A model generated the notes under the pieces. That model was given only the letters and a program-made list of their open reading frames with translations, searched no databases and was not told the DNA's origin. From the NCBI GenBank assembly GCA_905221615.1, contig CAJNDT010000133.1, forward strand, positions 235,321 to 299,320: DNA of 64,000 nucleotides, given 5' to 3'. This document shows, one piece after another, positions 30,307 to 42,049 of the stretch (positions are counted from its first letter, which is position 1; every line of letters begins with the position of its first letter). This stretch comes from Symbiodinium sp. CCMP2592. Lineage: Eukaryota > Sar > Dinophyceae > Suessiales > Symbiodiniaceae. The position numbers were made by a program, and so were the translations under genes.

Positions 30307-31600
30307 TCAAGACGGGCTGGGCTTTTCCACCTTGTGGTTGCACGCTGCGTGATTTTTGCCGCAAGGCTGGCCTGAGGGCAGCTTAAATGCACACTTGTGT
30401 TCAAACTTGCAGTTTTTGTTCGTGCAATTGCCTTTGTTAAAACGGATGCAAAGGGTCTTATCGCCAAGCTTGGTGGCGAGCGGTGCGGTTTGCTGATTGC
30501 CCGAGTTGGGGGTGCGAGGCTGCTTGCCGGGCTGTCGCACGCCTTTACCATTGGCTTTGCCGCCCTTGCCGCGGATGCGGTCTTCCCTGGTGGGGCGGAG
30601 GGGCGGTGCGGGTGGCATGGGCTTGGCACGGAGTTGCAGTAGGGAACTAATATCCGCGCGGACGCTGGTAATTTCATGCAGGGCGTCATCCAGGGACCAC
30701 CCGGAGCTGTGCAGTGCGGCAATTTCTTGCCAGATCTTTCGATCGGCGACGAGCAGTTCTTGCGTGGTAACGGTGCGCACGTGCAGGTCCGGCGAAACGG
30801 TTTGCGTTGCGAGGTCGAGAACCTTTTTGTCAAACGCCTTCAAGCGCTGCAGGTGCGCTCCGTTGCATATTGCGATAGCGTTGCGGAATACCGTTTGCAC
30901 GCGTTGCAACCACAGGCAGAGCTGAGGCGAAGGTGATCGACAGCCATTTCGGGCGTGTCGTCGAAAAATGCGGCGCTGATGAGGTGCGCTTCGGTGCGGA
31001 TTTGCTTGGTGGCCTTGCTCTGTATGATCTCGTCATACTGCTTTGCAGACAGGCGTAGCTGCCACGGTATCCAGGTAATAGTGTGTCCCGGTTGAAACCA
31101 CCGATGGACAAGGCTGAGCAGACGAATGCTTGGCATGGCATCGCTGTCGAGGTGTTCGCCGGGAAAAGCATCCTTAAAGGCTTGCACGAGGCGTTGCACA
31201 GCAGATTGATCAAGGCGAGGCGGTGCGTGTTCTGCCCATGAGTTTGCGGGGCTAGCAGTGACAGGTGCGGGGGCTTGCTGTGCTGATTGCGGCTGGGGCG
31301 GCGTTGGTGCCGACATAGCTTTGGCCTGCTGCAGGGCTTTGCGGAGGTGGGCCATTGCCGGTGAGATGCGGGGCACAGGTGCATCTATAGCTCCAGCCAG
31401 ATATGCGCAAAGTCGTCGCCGCAGAAGTGATCCAGATCTGCTGTTTCCGAGAAGGCATATGCGAAATCCGACACGGATTCAATGCCGGTGCTGTGCAGTG
31501 CGGTGGACAGCGAGTCCGGAACTTGGCATGATTGGAGCAGCTGGGCAAGAGCGCTTGCCGGCACATGCGGTGCTTCGTCGAAAGAAAGATCCGCTGCCAT
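30307..31600 (-). pseudogene. gag-like protein with CCCH zinc finger, frame-broken
   Basis: Starts at an ATG at 31,600 (MAADLSFDEAPHVPASALAQ). The frame stops near 31,385 at LEL, while the +1 frame continues as GAIDAPVPRISPAMAHLRKA, so a frameshift lies near 31,395. A second shift near 30,925 moves the sense into VQTVFRNAIAICNGAHLQ. The C-terminus has LCIRFNKGNCTNKNCKFEHK, then C-x8-C and H, a CCCH-type finger followed by further Cys/His, as in RNA-binding gag proteins of such elements. The protein would package element RNA. The two breaks make this copy non-functional unless they are sequencing indels or programmed shifts. Confidence 0.6.
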
Positions 31601-31876
31601 CGAGTAGCGGAGATGTGCTGGAGAGAATTAAAAGCGGTTTCGAGCCGAAAGACTGGGAAGGTGCAAATGAAATAGCTGCGAGCTAAGAAGAAGTGCAGAA
31701 ACATGGCAAGGCGGGCAGCGAGCCACGTAGGCCTGGAACGGCGTGAGGTCGACGAGCAGCGAGTACCTGACAGGAGGGCAGTTAGAAAACAGCCAGAGGA
31801 CAAAAGAGGGACCGGGGTGCAGGGTCTAGGCAGAGGAGCGAAAAGCTGAGGCGGTTTTGGCAGCACGCGGCCGAGG

Positions 31877-34142
31877 TCAGGTTTGCGAGGCTGCAAGTCG
31901 CAGAGCGACGCATGCTTTGCGTCTGCAAAAGGGGCCCTGAGGGGCTGCACTGGTAAGCGATCCCAAACCTAAGCGGGTGCCACAGGCCGGCCGCAGGGTG
32001 CTGTCCCCTGCGTCCGAGCTGAGGAGGCTGTGCCAGCATGCCCACGGGCCGTTGCAAGCGAACAGAGCATTGTCTGTGCAGAGAGGCAAAGGAGGCGGGA
32101 CCGCGGCGGCATCGTCCGAGTCCATTTCTGATGCGCTGGAGGAGTCGGGGCTAGGCGGGGCGTTGCGGGCAGCACGTTCCACAAGCATGGCTTCTTCGTC
32201 ATCCGAAAAACCAGAGATAGGATCATCCCCCGAGAAGTGCTCAATGGGATCATCCAGCAAAGAGTCAAGGTGCTGTTGCAAGGCGGACGTGCTGGCAGTG
32301 TCCGCTGGGGCAGGAGAAGGAGGTGCTTGCATTGTGTGCAGGTGTTCATGCCGAGTGGCGAAGCGAGACCAGGAGCCGTTGAGGATGTCCTCGGGCCGAA
32401 CAGATTGAAGCACTGGGCCCGGAGCAATGCTGAAAGGCGGTTCGGGAACGGGTGCTTGACCTCCACGGGCAATGCTGCGTTGCGGGCGCCAGCCGGTGCT
32501 GACTGCAGTGGCGAGGTCTTCGTTTCGGGAGTAGAGTTGTGCGAGGCGGGAGTCTTTGGGGAGCGTAGATTTGAGGCTATGCAGGGTGAGGGACCTGGCC
32601 TCCGACGGGAGAAGCCCAGCCCCAGAAGGCCAGTTGCAAGTGCAGGCCCATCTCAGAGAGAGCAGGGCTGTGCAGTAGCTGGCTGGCGCCAGTTGGGCAA
32701 GGCAAAGGCGACTGGGCGCCGTGTGGAACCAGAGAAAGTCGATTTGCGCAAAAGAGTCATAGAAGCGGTGCGTGGCCTGAAGTATGGCGTCGAGCCAATG
32801 CAGAACCCAAGCAGTGCGAACGTCACGCCCAGAGAGTCCCCCTAGGCGGCAGGCCCAAGGCTGACCTTGTGATGTAGTCTTTGTAGCAAAGCAAGTGCCG
32901 TGCAGGGCTTGGCACGTGAGCGAAGCTGGAGAGGTCTATGCGTTGCAAATCAGCAAAGCGCAAGCTGCAGTGTAGTGCGAGGAGCGCTGCCCCCAGGATG
33001 AGGCGCGTGGTGAGCGGTGCCTGGCTGTCGCAGACACGGCGCTCCCAACTGACGACCAGCGACAGTGGTATCGGCAAAGCCTCTTTCCGATCCTTGGCTG
33101 AGCTGGAGAAGGTATAGGCGGTGATGACTGGGCTGCAAAGGGCGGTGCCGAGAGCCTGCCATTGGGCATGCTTAGCCAGCCATCGAAGGGCTTTAATGCA
33201 GGAAGGAACGGTCATCTGATGGATTTCGCGATCTTTCTTTGCCGAGGCGCGGGCCGCAGCTATAAAGTCCAAGATGACATGAAGGGCAAGTGCAGCTGGC
33301 AGAATGCAGGAGCTGTGCAGGAAGGCAAAGAAGTTAAAAGTAACCCGAAAGTAACGTTCCAAGGTGCCCTGCAAGGATTGCCAAAGAAAAGAAGCCCCGG
33401 CTAGGATCCCCAAGGCCTGGCGGCGCATGTCGTGTTGGCGGCGGCTGAATGACATCGGCACCCCCTGCACGCGAGGGACAGGGATAGGCGGTTGGGCGGC
33501 AGGGGGAGGTGACGGCGCAGTTGCGATATAGCCATGGGGCGAGCCTTGCCCCGAAACATCCGGTTGGGTCTTATTAAGGTTCAGGCTGCGTGGCATGGCT
33601 CGGGCCGGTGGTGAGGGCCTGCCCCCACGGGGAAGAGGCGGTGCAAAGCCTGACTTAGGGAAAGGCTTATTAAGACTAGGGCAACCCAAGGCGGGGGCTG
33701 GGTACTTTACCACGCGACGAGGCGGGCGCGAAAGGCCTTGAGTAATGCTGTGCGGCAGTCTGGGCAGGTCACCCGGAAAGTCCACCCGTACGGCAATTCC
33801 AGGTCGCTGCGGTGCTTTGCTGGTGAGAGGCAAGACCCTGGGCGAGGCTGGGGTATCCGGCAAAGTTGGTTCGGGCAAAGGGCTTAAGGTCCTAACTAGG
33901 CGGAAAGGCAAGGCTGATTGCGATGCGGGTGTGCCTGGCGAGCTAAATTCGTCTTCTGAGGCTGATTCATCAACCTCAAAGAAACCTAAGAACACAGGCA
34001 GATGCGACGGTTCATCGTCCGAGTCCGAGGCATGCGGAGCTGTTGCAATGCTTGGCTGGGTTTTGGTCGCTGAAGGCTGCGATGCAATGCAGGCTGCAGG
34101 GTCCGCGAAGGAGCCGAATTTGCGTTTCCATCGCTGTCGCAT
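31877..34142 (-). pseudogene. tyrosine recombinase, frame-broken and shortened
   Basis: Probable start ATG at 34,142 (MRQRWKRKFGSFADP), followed by a long acidic/proline-rich linker and a helical core-binding region (LERYFRVTFNFFAFLH). The first catalytic box is LHCSLRFADLQRIDL, with the Arg. The frame then runs into a stop at 32,823, while another frame continues as SQGQPWACRLGGLSGRD, placing a frameshift near 32,880. Box II reads LTLHSLKST and the probable nucleophile is in AQLYSRN, only 16 residues from His to Tyr. Typical tyrosine recombinases have about 35 there, including a further catalytic His/Trp box, so about 20 residues seem deleted. A Cys-containing tail (ACGTRLG ... CRRKAC) follows. 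It would join the circular cDNA to the target. Confidence 0.6.
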
Positions 34143-34562
34143 GGTGCAAGCAGGGCGTAGGCAGAGAAACGAAGAACAAAGGCCCGAACAGGCTACGGGC
34201 TGAACGTGCCTCGAGCAAGAAGCCGGCAGAAGCAACCTGCATGCGTGAAACCAAAAAGGGGCAGTCAAAAGAAGTGCAAGCTTACACAGCGGCGTGCAGG
34301 AGCAGAAAGGCGGGGCACTGGAGGCCGAAGCAAAGCCTGACAACAAGAAATGCGGGTGCATGGCGAGCGCCCAAAAAATAGTGCTGAGCAGAGGCGCTGC
34401 AAGAACGTGCCTGGGTCAGCATGAAGGCGGGAGCCGGATGGACCTGAGCAAGCAAAGGGAGAGGTGCATGAAACCCTGAACAACCAGAATGCAGAAGCTA
34501 GGCTAAACGGGCGGCGGCCGTCCTTTTTGCAGTGCAGTGCTGTGCGGGTGCAGGAGGGGAGC

Positions 34563-35480
34563 TCACTGCTCTTCCCTCTCCTCCTTGCTCTTGCAAATCG
34601 AGCAGCGGTGCTTATTGTGCATCTCTGTTGCCAGAGGCTGTGCAAGGCGGAATGGCTTACCACATGGCAAGCAATCGCCGGAGCTGTGCGTGGAGTCGCA
34701 TTGAATTGCGCAGCAGGCCCGACCGTGGCGATCTCGATACCACGGTCGGGCCTGGCGACTCCAGCGGACGTCCGCCGGAGTGCGGTGCGATGCCCCAGGT
34801 GCCGATTTGCGGTGCATGTGCAAGGTCCTCACCCCGCTCCTTGGGAGTGCTGGGGCGGGGCTGAGAATGCAGGGCGGGGGGAGCTGGTGCGGGATCTGCG
34901 CAGCGCTTTTCCTGCTGCGTGAACTGCTTGGGCCAAATCGGCGCCGGGGGCGGTGCAGGGTTGACAAAGTCCAGCGGTGGCTGCTGTGCAGGATCCGACA
35001 TGTCAGCCCAAGACTGAGGGGCAGCTGGTGCCGGATGCGGGGCACGAAAAATTGATCTCCCACCGGTGTCAAATAGAAAGCTCCGGGCGGGTATGCAGGC
35101 ATTGCTTTCACAGGCACTGAGCTCTTGGCCTGCGGTGGCGGGGGATAGGTGCCGCGCGGGTCAGAAAAGACAGGCGCGGGGGAAGGCTGAGCTGCGGGGC
35201 TGGTGCGGGAGCAGGCGATGGCTGTGCGGGGGGGTCGGAAGGTGCAGAGCTGGCCGGGGGTTCCGGAATAGTAGGCAGAGGCTCGCGAGGCGTCTTGTTG
35301 CCTTTGCAGTGCGTGTCGATCTTGGCCAAGTAAGCGCCGTGCGTGAGGCAGGCGCTGAGCCTGAGGCTTTGCAGGGGTCCAAGGCGCTGCGCAGATTCCA
35401 CCAGTTCCTCATTGGTGGCAGAGGCGAGTGCGACCCAGGCAGCGCCCAAGCCAGACATGATGCAGGAGCGGTGTAGGGCG
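34563..35480 (-). CDS. element leader ORFs with CxxC pairs
   Basis: Upstream of the recombinase, the minus strand has proline-rich frames: one reads SATNEELVESAQRLGPLQSL ... HGAYLAKIDTHCKGNKTPRE (35,459-35,160), another ends HSSGDCLPCGKPFRLAQPLA then C-x2-C (34,680-34,563). The two CxxC pairs about 24 residues apart could form a zinc ribbon. The frames overlap and shift, so the true product is uncertain. It is probably an accessory or 5' gag-like product of the retrotransposon. Confidence 0.3.
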
Positions 35481-35499
35481 AAACAAAGCAATGGTTTTT

Positions 35500-37500
35500 C
35501 CAGTCTGCTGAGCGACCTTATGCATGCGCTAAGCTAAAGGGGCAGAGCTGTCTGCAGTGCTGTGCCTTGAGAGGCTCTAGCCACTAGCGGGGCTGAAAAC
35601 GAGTGTGTCCTCGGCCGAGAAGCTGTGCGACGAGCCTTGCGTAGCCCGCTGAGCCAGAGAAGCGACGGCGTGCCCAACGAAAAGTCAGCACAGGCAGCTG
35701 AAGGCGAAGGTGCAACGAAGAGCCGGGCTGCAGGAGCTGAGGCCAAGACGGATAGAACTCGAAGAAGACGAAGTGCAGACCTGAGCGCGGCAGCCAAAAG
35801 CAAAAGGAAGCAAAAACCCTTGCAGAGGCGCTAAGCAGGGGCTGGGCGATGCGATCGCGTGCAGCAAAGTGTTGTTGGACCTGAATCCAAGAAGGCTGGC
35901 TGCGCAAAAGCGAAGAGCAGACGGCTCTTAGAAGCAAACCGCGATGCTGTGCAGGATCGAGATCCTGAGAGAATTGACCTGGGCCAGGGCAAAAAACTGA
36001 AAATCGATAACAGCTGCGGCCCAAGCGAGGGCATGCCAAGCTAGGTCGAGGCGAACCAGGCAAGAAAGGCGGCAGGCGTGCCTCGGCCCGCGGGCTCAGA
36101 GAAGTCCACGAAGTCGATGAAGAAACCTGGCAGGCGCAGGAGAGAACAGAGGGGAGGGCAAGGCAAGCAAACAAGAGAAACGGACAGAGGCTGGAGCCAG
36201 TGCTTTTGCAGTGCTGGCCGACATGCGTTGCAAACTAAAGAGCAGTGCTTGCAGCGCCGCAGTTGTGCCGTGGTGCAATGGCATATAAGGGTGGAAGAAA
36301 CCACCAGGCAAAAAATCTAGAAGTACATTGGCATTGCTGGGCTGAGCATCGCAGAGCGAAAAGATAGGCACAGCCGAAATGCCGTGCTGAAGTAAGGGCC
36401 TGCGGTACCAAAGGGCCGCGCAGGGCGGTGCATTGCTGCTGTAGTCGCAAAAGTAAGAAAGATGGTCGCGGGTGCGGATCTCCAACCATTGCTCCCAGAG
36501 AGCCTGGGAGCTGCAGTGCAGGGCGCGGGTCTCTTCCGGCAGCAGGGCGGAGCAAAGGCTGTGTAAAATGCGTCGGTCCAGAGCGTATCTTCCTCGAGAG
36601 AAAGATCTGCAGTGCAGGAGCCGTGCATGCAGGCGAAGGCGCCTTGGGCGGTGCGTTGCGATGCGAGCCAAGCGGCTGCGCGGCGCGATGCTGACGCTTC
36701 GGCCATGGCGCAAGCCGCCGCCACAACGCTGCTGCGAAAGCTGCTGGGCGTGCTAGACCTATCTGATGCAGCACTGAGCGGGCTATCCTCTGCTCGCCAC
36801 AGGAGCCGGGGCGTTGCAGAGCAGTTCCTGGGCGGAATACCGCAGCCATTCGGAGCCGGAAGGCATAGCGAACGAGGCGAGGCGGGAAGGTAAGGGGCTT
36901 GAGTCAGGGCTGAAATCTCCTCAGGTGTGAAGTGCAGAAGTTGGTTCAGAGCATTGCGTGCATTTCTGCTTGTGCTGGAACCAGGCTGCGAAAGGAAGCT
37001 GTGCAAAAGTAGCCGAAGAAAAAGCCGGCAACGCGAAATTGAAACCAGCAAATGCATAATGCAGGTTCTGCCTGAAAGTGGACGCGTGGCGAGGTCCTCC
37101 AGAAGGCAAGGCGGCGCCTGAGCAGGACTAGGCGGGGCAGGGCGTTACCTCAGAGGCAGGGGCCGAGGCTGTTGGTAACGCCAGCAGAAAACCTCAGGTT
37201 GCGAAAAGCGACGCTGAGCAGAATGCGTCTGCAAGAAAGAAACACGTCCCAGGATGTGCAAAGGTGCCTGTAAGAAGCGATGCAGAGCTGAGCCAGGCAC
37301 CGGTAATCATAAAAGCAGAGATAACGCCACAGGGCCCAGCGAGCAACAACAAGCTGAGCATGTGAACGAATGCACGGCGGTACTGGCAGATGCGACTGCG
37401 GCTCGGTGCGCGGCCTTTTGATAAATCCGCGTCGGCCCATGGCGCGGAGTGTGAGGAGCTAAAAAGGCCTAGCTCAAAAAAGTTCAAAGAAAATTGGTTA
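35500..37500 (-). other. 5' region of the retrotransposon
   Basis: Long GC-rich Ala/Ser/Pro-rich frames (36,317-37,057 and 36,096-36,713) overlap in different frames and have no recognised motif. I read this as untranslated leader or decayed coding DNA. Confidence 0.35.
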
Positions 37501-37533
37501 TGCAAGCAAACTCAAGCAGCGTGTGCATGTGCT

Positions 37534-37656
37534 GTGAAAAAGCTAAGTACGGAAGCGATCCGGGTCGACAGCTTGAGAGCAGTGCGGCGCGGAGCGAAGT
37601 AATGCAAGCTCAAGTACTTACAGAACACTGTCGACCAAAACAACAAACTCACGACA
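37534..37656 (-). repeat. split direct repeat A1 (5' terminus)
   Basis: About 122 bp, the distant partner of A2, with small differences: a few substitutions and short indels such as TGAGAGCAG for TGAGCTAGCAG. It marks the 5' end of the element. Confidence 0.9.
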
Positions 37657-38051
37657 GTTTCTTTGCGAGTCGTGAACATAAAGTCCAAAGTCCAAGCAGA
37701 GTAGCACGGAGGCAGAGGCAGAGTGGGTGGCAACTCCACTTTGCGTCTACTTATCAATGTGCCTTGTATGTAGCCTCTCTGGCCGGTTGTTCATGGCCAC
37801 GCAGCTACCAAATGAACCCGCTTGTGTTGGAGCCGCGTTTGTGCAACTGCATTGTGTAAAAGTAGATTAATTTTTGGCGTGGGCGGGCCTCGTAGACAGC
37901 GGCTGCTGCACTCGGTCCCAGTAAGAAACTTCAATAAGATACAAGAACCTAAAAAACATCAAACTAAAGTGAAACAAGGTGGCTGCGACGACATACAGAC
38001 TTGGCCGGCAAAGCCGTTCAGCACGAATTAAACGCAATCAGGTCTACCCGC

Positions 38052-38245
38052 TCATTGGCCCCGCTCCCCGTAAAATTTGGGTCGCGTAGTGGCATGCATC
38101 ATACCTGGCACCGTAGTCCGATCAAAGAGTTGTGCAATGGCTCTAGCAAATGCGGTCACCAGCTGCGCGTCTGCCGATTGCGCATGTGACTTTGGAGGTT
38201 TGGGCGACCCAGCTCTCCGCGGCAGCGGCAGGCGATAGCAAGAAC
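38052..38245 (-). CDS. exon candidate (KPPKSHAQSADAQLVTAF)
   Basis: Just outside the retrotransposon the minus strand reads GSPKPPKSHAQSADAQLVTA then FARAIAQLFDRTTVPGMMHA. Protein-like, with an amphipathic helix, but boundaries and family are unknown. Confidence 0.27.
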
Positions 38246-38669
38246 CATTTATTTGCCGGAATCCATGTTGGCGTAGCAGCCTCATGGTCGGACAGCCAGG
38301 GCACACAAAGATCCAAGTGTGTTGTGTGTAGTCCACAGATGGATGAGAACCTTGCTCATCCGGTGTAACTCGCACCGTAGACTGTGGGCAAGCAAATAGT
38401 CCAGCACAGTGGCCTTATGGTCGAATGGCCAGGACACACACTGATGGAAAGAGGTCTCAAGCCACGCAGAATTAGTTTCTTTCACTCCACGCTTGAGCCA
38501 AACACTGAAGTGTTCAGCACGGTCTCTTGCGGAGTCTTGCGCAGCAAATTCCGTCTCACCTTTACAGCAGTGCAAAGCCACTCTGTTCTACCGGCACCGG
38601 TTAGGCGGTGTGAAAACTTCTGCTGGAACCTTGGATAGTGGCCGTAGTGGGTGGCCTCTAGCCTGCACT

Positions 38670-39142
38670 CAGAGTTTAGAATCAAAGACATTCTGTCGAT
38701 CCACATCTGGCAGATTGATTCAGCCAGCATCTCATTCTCGAGTCAAGATTTTCTAGAAGAAAGATTACTCGAACTTTCCATTGAATTGCATTGTCTGCTT
38801 GTGAAGATCACGAAAGGATTTGCTGGAAGCATTGTCCGTACCGGGAAAGCAAGAGAACGGATTCAAAGCATGGAAATTGTTGCACGAGAGATTTTGGATT
38901 TCTGGCAGAGACCATGGAATGGAAACATGAGCCGAATTTTGCTTTTTGAGTTTAGGAAGGATTTCTTCGAAGAAGATTTCATTGCCTTCGTTGTCTTGAA
39001 GAAGAGAAAAAAGGAGACTGGCGGAGATGCATTGAGTGAAGATGTTCTTGTCGCATTGCTCATAAGCAAGACTGAGGAAGCATTGCTTGGAGCTAATATA
39101 AAGCTCCAATTCAGACACTATTCCTCGAAATGGCGTTGTTGA
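38670..39142 (+). CDS. open frame of unknown status
   Basis: About 155 codons with stretches such as EERLLELSIELHCLLVKITK and FEEDFIAFVVLKKRKKETGG. The opposite strand is also open over much of it. No family and no clear start codon, so a real gene is doubtful. Confidence 0.2.
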
Positions 39143-39149
39143 AGGAAAC

Positions 39150-40550
39150 TGTTTGAAAGTGTTTGCCAGGCACAATGGGAACGAAGCCTAGAGCGACTGA
39201 AAAGATCATGTCTCGCTGTATAAACAACAGCAACGAATCGAAGTACCAAACTTGCTTGTTTGGAGGCATAGCGGACTACTACTCTTAGAGAGCTGAGCCA
39301 TGTTAAGCAATCAAAGAGCATGTCATTTCTAACATCCAGGTCTTGATCTTTTGCTCTAGCACGTTGTAGGGCGGCTTCCAGACATGATGCAGTGGCCAGA
39401 GTCGTGGCGACTCACAGCCGGTCGGATGCGGACGGCGGCCTCAGCTTGGTTTGGCTCCACCTGTTGTTTTGGACAGCTCAGAGCGGCGGCTCTTGTTGCT
39501 CCGGATCGATCGCTGAGGCTCCGTAGCTGTGCTGAACGGCTAACACCCAAAGTCTGTGCACTGCAGCCCTTGTAGAGCTTCGCTTTTGTCTCACCGCTTT
39601 GTTGTGTTTTAGCTTAGTTTGTTGTCTGTTTGGTTGTAGGGACCGAGTGCTACAGCCGTCGACGAGACCCTGTCAAGCCAAAAAGAAAAGCCCACAAGTC
39701 CCTAAAGAGCCCTCTGCTTGATAGTAGTTTGGAGAACGGTGATTTGCGTTTGTCACACTTGTGTCAAACACAAGCCTCCGCGCCCAGAATTCTCGAGAAT
39801 GCGGGTGCGTGGTGGACGACAGGTTTGAAGAGCAGAAAAGGGTTGAGGAACCCAGAAGGTTGATGGCTTTTTCGCTGCCTTCTGCAAAGTGGTCGGCAAG
39901 CGGCCCTTCAACACAGTTGGCTCTTCAGACGACAGAGGCCCTCGCATGGAACAGATCATGCGTTTTCACGTCCGTTTGTTCCAGCTAAGCACTGGTTCGG
40001 CGAAGACTATATTTTCATAGAGGTGGCAGGCGAAATAAAAAAGACTTTGGGTTTGGGAAAGCAGGTTTGAGTGAGGTTGGAAAGCAAAAACGGAAAAACG
40101 CGTTTTTTGTTCGCTGGCGGCGCGCGCTCTGCACGCGCCGTTAATTTCTTTTTAATTAATAATTACTTACCGCGCAAAACGCCGCGCCCGGCGTAGTAAA
40201 TTCCAAGCCCAGCTTCCCACCAGAGTGGGTCTTGAACACGCCAGGAACAGTTAAGCCAGGTGAATGCGTGTCTGCAAATTTCTGTTAATTGTCTTGGACA
40301 TTTGACACATTGTTGCGCATTGTGGAATGGATCACGGGTGCTACCTGTGTATTAGCTGCCAAAGAAGACAAAGCATTACAAGTTGTGGAAGAAAACTTAT
40401 GTTGGCCATAAAGATTTGCATACTCTGCTAAATTTAAAGCGGAAACACCCGAAGTTCCAAAAGAGAGAAATGCATTTGGGTAACACCAATGCATGTGCTG
40501 TAACCGACAGAAAGTACTGGTAAAAATTATACAAGTGCTTGAAGGAAGAA
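39150..40550. other. no gene seen
   Basis: No repeat or motif beyond a GCGCGC-rich palindromic patch near 40,110-40,190. Confidence 0.4.
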
Positions 40551-40564
40551 CAACAACAACCCGG

Positions 40565-40800
40565 AACCCAGGTTTAAAACCTGAATTTAACCTGGGTTGA
40601 ACCTGGGTTTGAACCTGGGTTTGAACCTGGCTCTATGGGCCCCTTTTCCTTTGATAAAGACTGGCTTAAGGGAAGGCTTTAAGCGGGCTTTAAAGGGGCT
40701 TTTCTGGGGGTGAGCAAAGGGGGGCTTTGACAAAGAGGCTTTGAAGGGGGCTTAAGGGGGCTTTAAGAGGTTTGAACCTGCGTTTACTTGGAATCCAAGT
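40565..40800. repeat. low-complexity AACCTGGGTTTG and GGGGCTTT repeats
   Basis: Tandem AACCTGGGTTTG units at 40,565-40,630 are followed by GGCTTTAAGGGGGCTT-type repeats to about 40,770. Confidence 0.7.
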
Positions 40801-41119
40801 ATAAGAGGCAAGAAGGTTACAGCCGCGACGGCCACCTGAACTACAGCTGTGTAAGTCAAGCAAAATGCCAGGTAAGCATGTTGAGAAATGCGCCTAAGGT
40901 ATTGTCATTGCGCAAGGTTTGAGATCTCGGCTTGGAAATCAAAGCACCATGCATAAGGTTTCAAGCTTGGCATCTGTCCCCGAGATTCTCGACCAAGCAG
41001 ACTGTGCACTTTCCTACCTAGCAGGTCCGCAATAGCCCGACAGGAGCAATCGGATGAGTTCTGGGTGGTGGAATATGAGTGGCACAAGCAAGGAGTTGTT
41101 CTGTCTCTGGGGCATGGTT

Positions 41120-42036
41120 GTTCTCTTGCATATCTGCTGAGAGAGGCGTCCGGCAAGGATGTGCGCTCAGTCCTCTGCTGTGGAGTCTTTTCACAGAACT
41201 CATTTATGAAGAATTTCAACACATCATTTAGCAATCGGATGTCTCACCAGACATTGTCTTTTTTGCGAATGATAAGCACTTGGGCTGGCTTCTACACAAA
41301 CCACAGGAACTGGCTTTGGCCTTGGATCAGTTTGGCAAATTTCTTTTTGCTTCGTGCCTTTGGCCTCCAAGCAAATCCGACAAAGAGCAAGGCCATTCTC
41401 TTTATGCGTGGCTCTATATCTCAAAGCCTACGTCGTCTCTGGGTGTCCTCTTACAAGGGTGAGACTTGGCTTCGCATCCCTGTGGGAATACACAATGAAT
41501 ACACACCTATGGTACAACAAATTGACTACCTGGGTATTGTCTTGTCGTATGGAAAGTTTGAAGACCTCAGTTGGAAGCGACGACTTGGCGTCTCTCAGGC
41601 CAGCTTTGAGCGCATTCGCAAGATTCTTCTAGGCCACCACGTATTATCTTTGCCTCACCGCATACAATTGTGGCGCGCTATTGTTTTATCCTCTGCTTGT
41701 TATGGCCTCGTTGGTGTTGGCTGGAGCCAGTCAGGCTATGAACGGTTACACGGCATGTGCAGGAGGCATATACGTGGCATTGCACGAGCTCCTCGACATC
41801 TCACTCGCGAAACCAATGACCACTTGTTGCAACGGCTGGGGTTCCAGCACTTGGTGAGCATCTTCATCGCATCGCCAGTCGTGCCCATGAATATCATGCC
41901 TCTTTGTGTCAGCACTTGGACTCGTCGGATATTGCGTGTAAACCATTGTATTCAATGTATTCAGAATGGTATGGGGCCCTCTCTGAACAGATCCGTAAGG
42001 CGGTCGACAGAACAAGTCTGGTATCCGTTTCCCTGA
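41120..42036 (+). pseudogene. LINE reverse transcriptase remnant
   Basis: The frame beginning upstream of SAERGVRQGCALSPLL carries the RQGC-LSP block of LINE RTs. After TELIYEEFQHII comes a TAG stop, then SPDIVFFANDKHLGWLLHKP. This is the place of the catalytic x-A-D-D box, but it reads A-N-D, so one catalytic Asp is lost. Another shift leads to LRAFGLQANPTKSKAILF and QQIDYLGIVLSYGKFEDL, followed by SLPHRIQLWRAIVLSSACYG, the usual thumb and connection region. No RNase H was recognised. Confidence 0.65.
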
Positions 42037-42049
42037 GACAGGATTCTTT

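Larger units (their letters stand above)
26554..37656 (-). mobile_element. tyrosine-recombinase retrotransposon with split direct repeats
   Basis: In the minus-strand sense the order is A1 (37,656-37,534), internal genes, B1 (27,022-26,861), A2 (26,857-26,731), B2 (26,714-26,554). A1/A2 and B1/B2 are direct repeats. This A...BAB layout is the hallmark of Ngaro/PAT-type split direct repeats, used by retrotransposons that integrate by a tyrosine recombinase. The genes agree: a YVDD reverse transcriptase with RNase H, a gag-like protein with a CCCH finger, and a tyrosine recombinase. No LTR, integrase or protease was seen. The recombinase lies upstream of gag and RT, not downstream as is usual in DIRS-like elements. 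B1 and B2 differ by one T in a T-run, implying recent insertion; A1 and A2 differ at several positions. Confidence 0.85.

Noticed and set aside
34142-34361. Cys-rich N-terminal extension of the recombinase frame from the ATG at 34,361
   Set aside because: Hydrophobic and Cys-rich composition unlike the rest; the next ATG at 34,142 starts a more plausible protein.
36096-37057. Two long Ala/Arg/Ser-rich frames at the 5' end of the retrotransposon
   Set aside because: They overlap in different frames with no motif; GC-rich composition explains their length.
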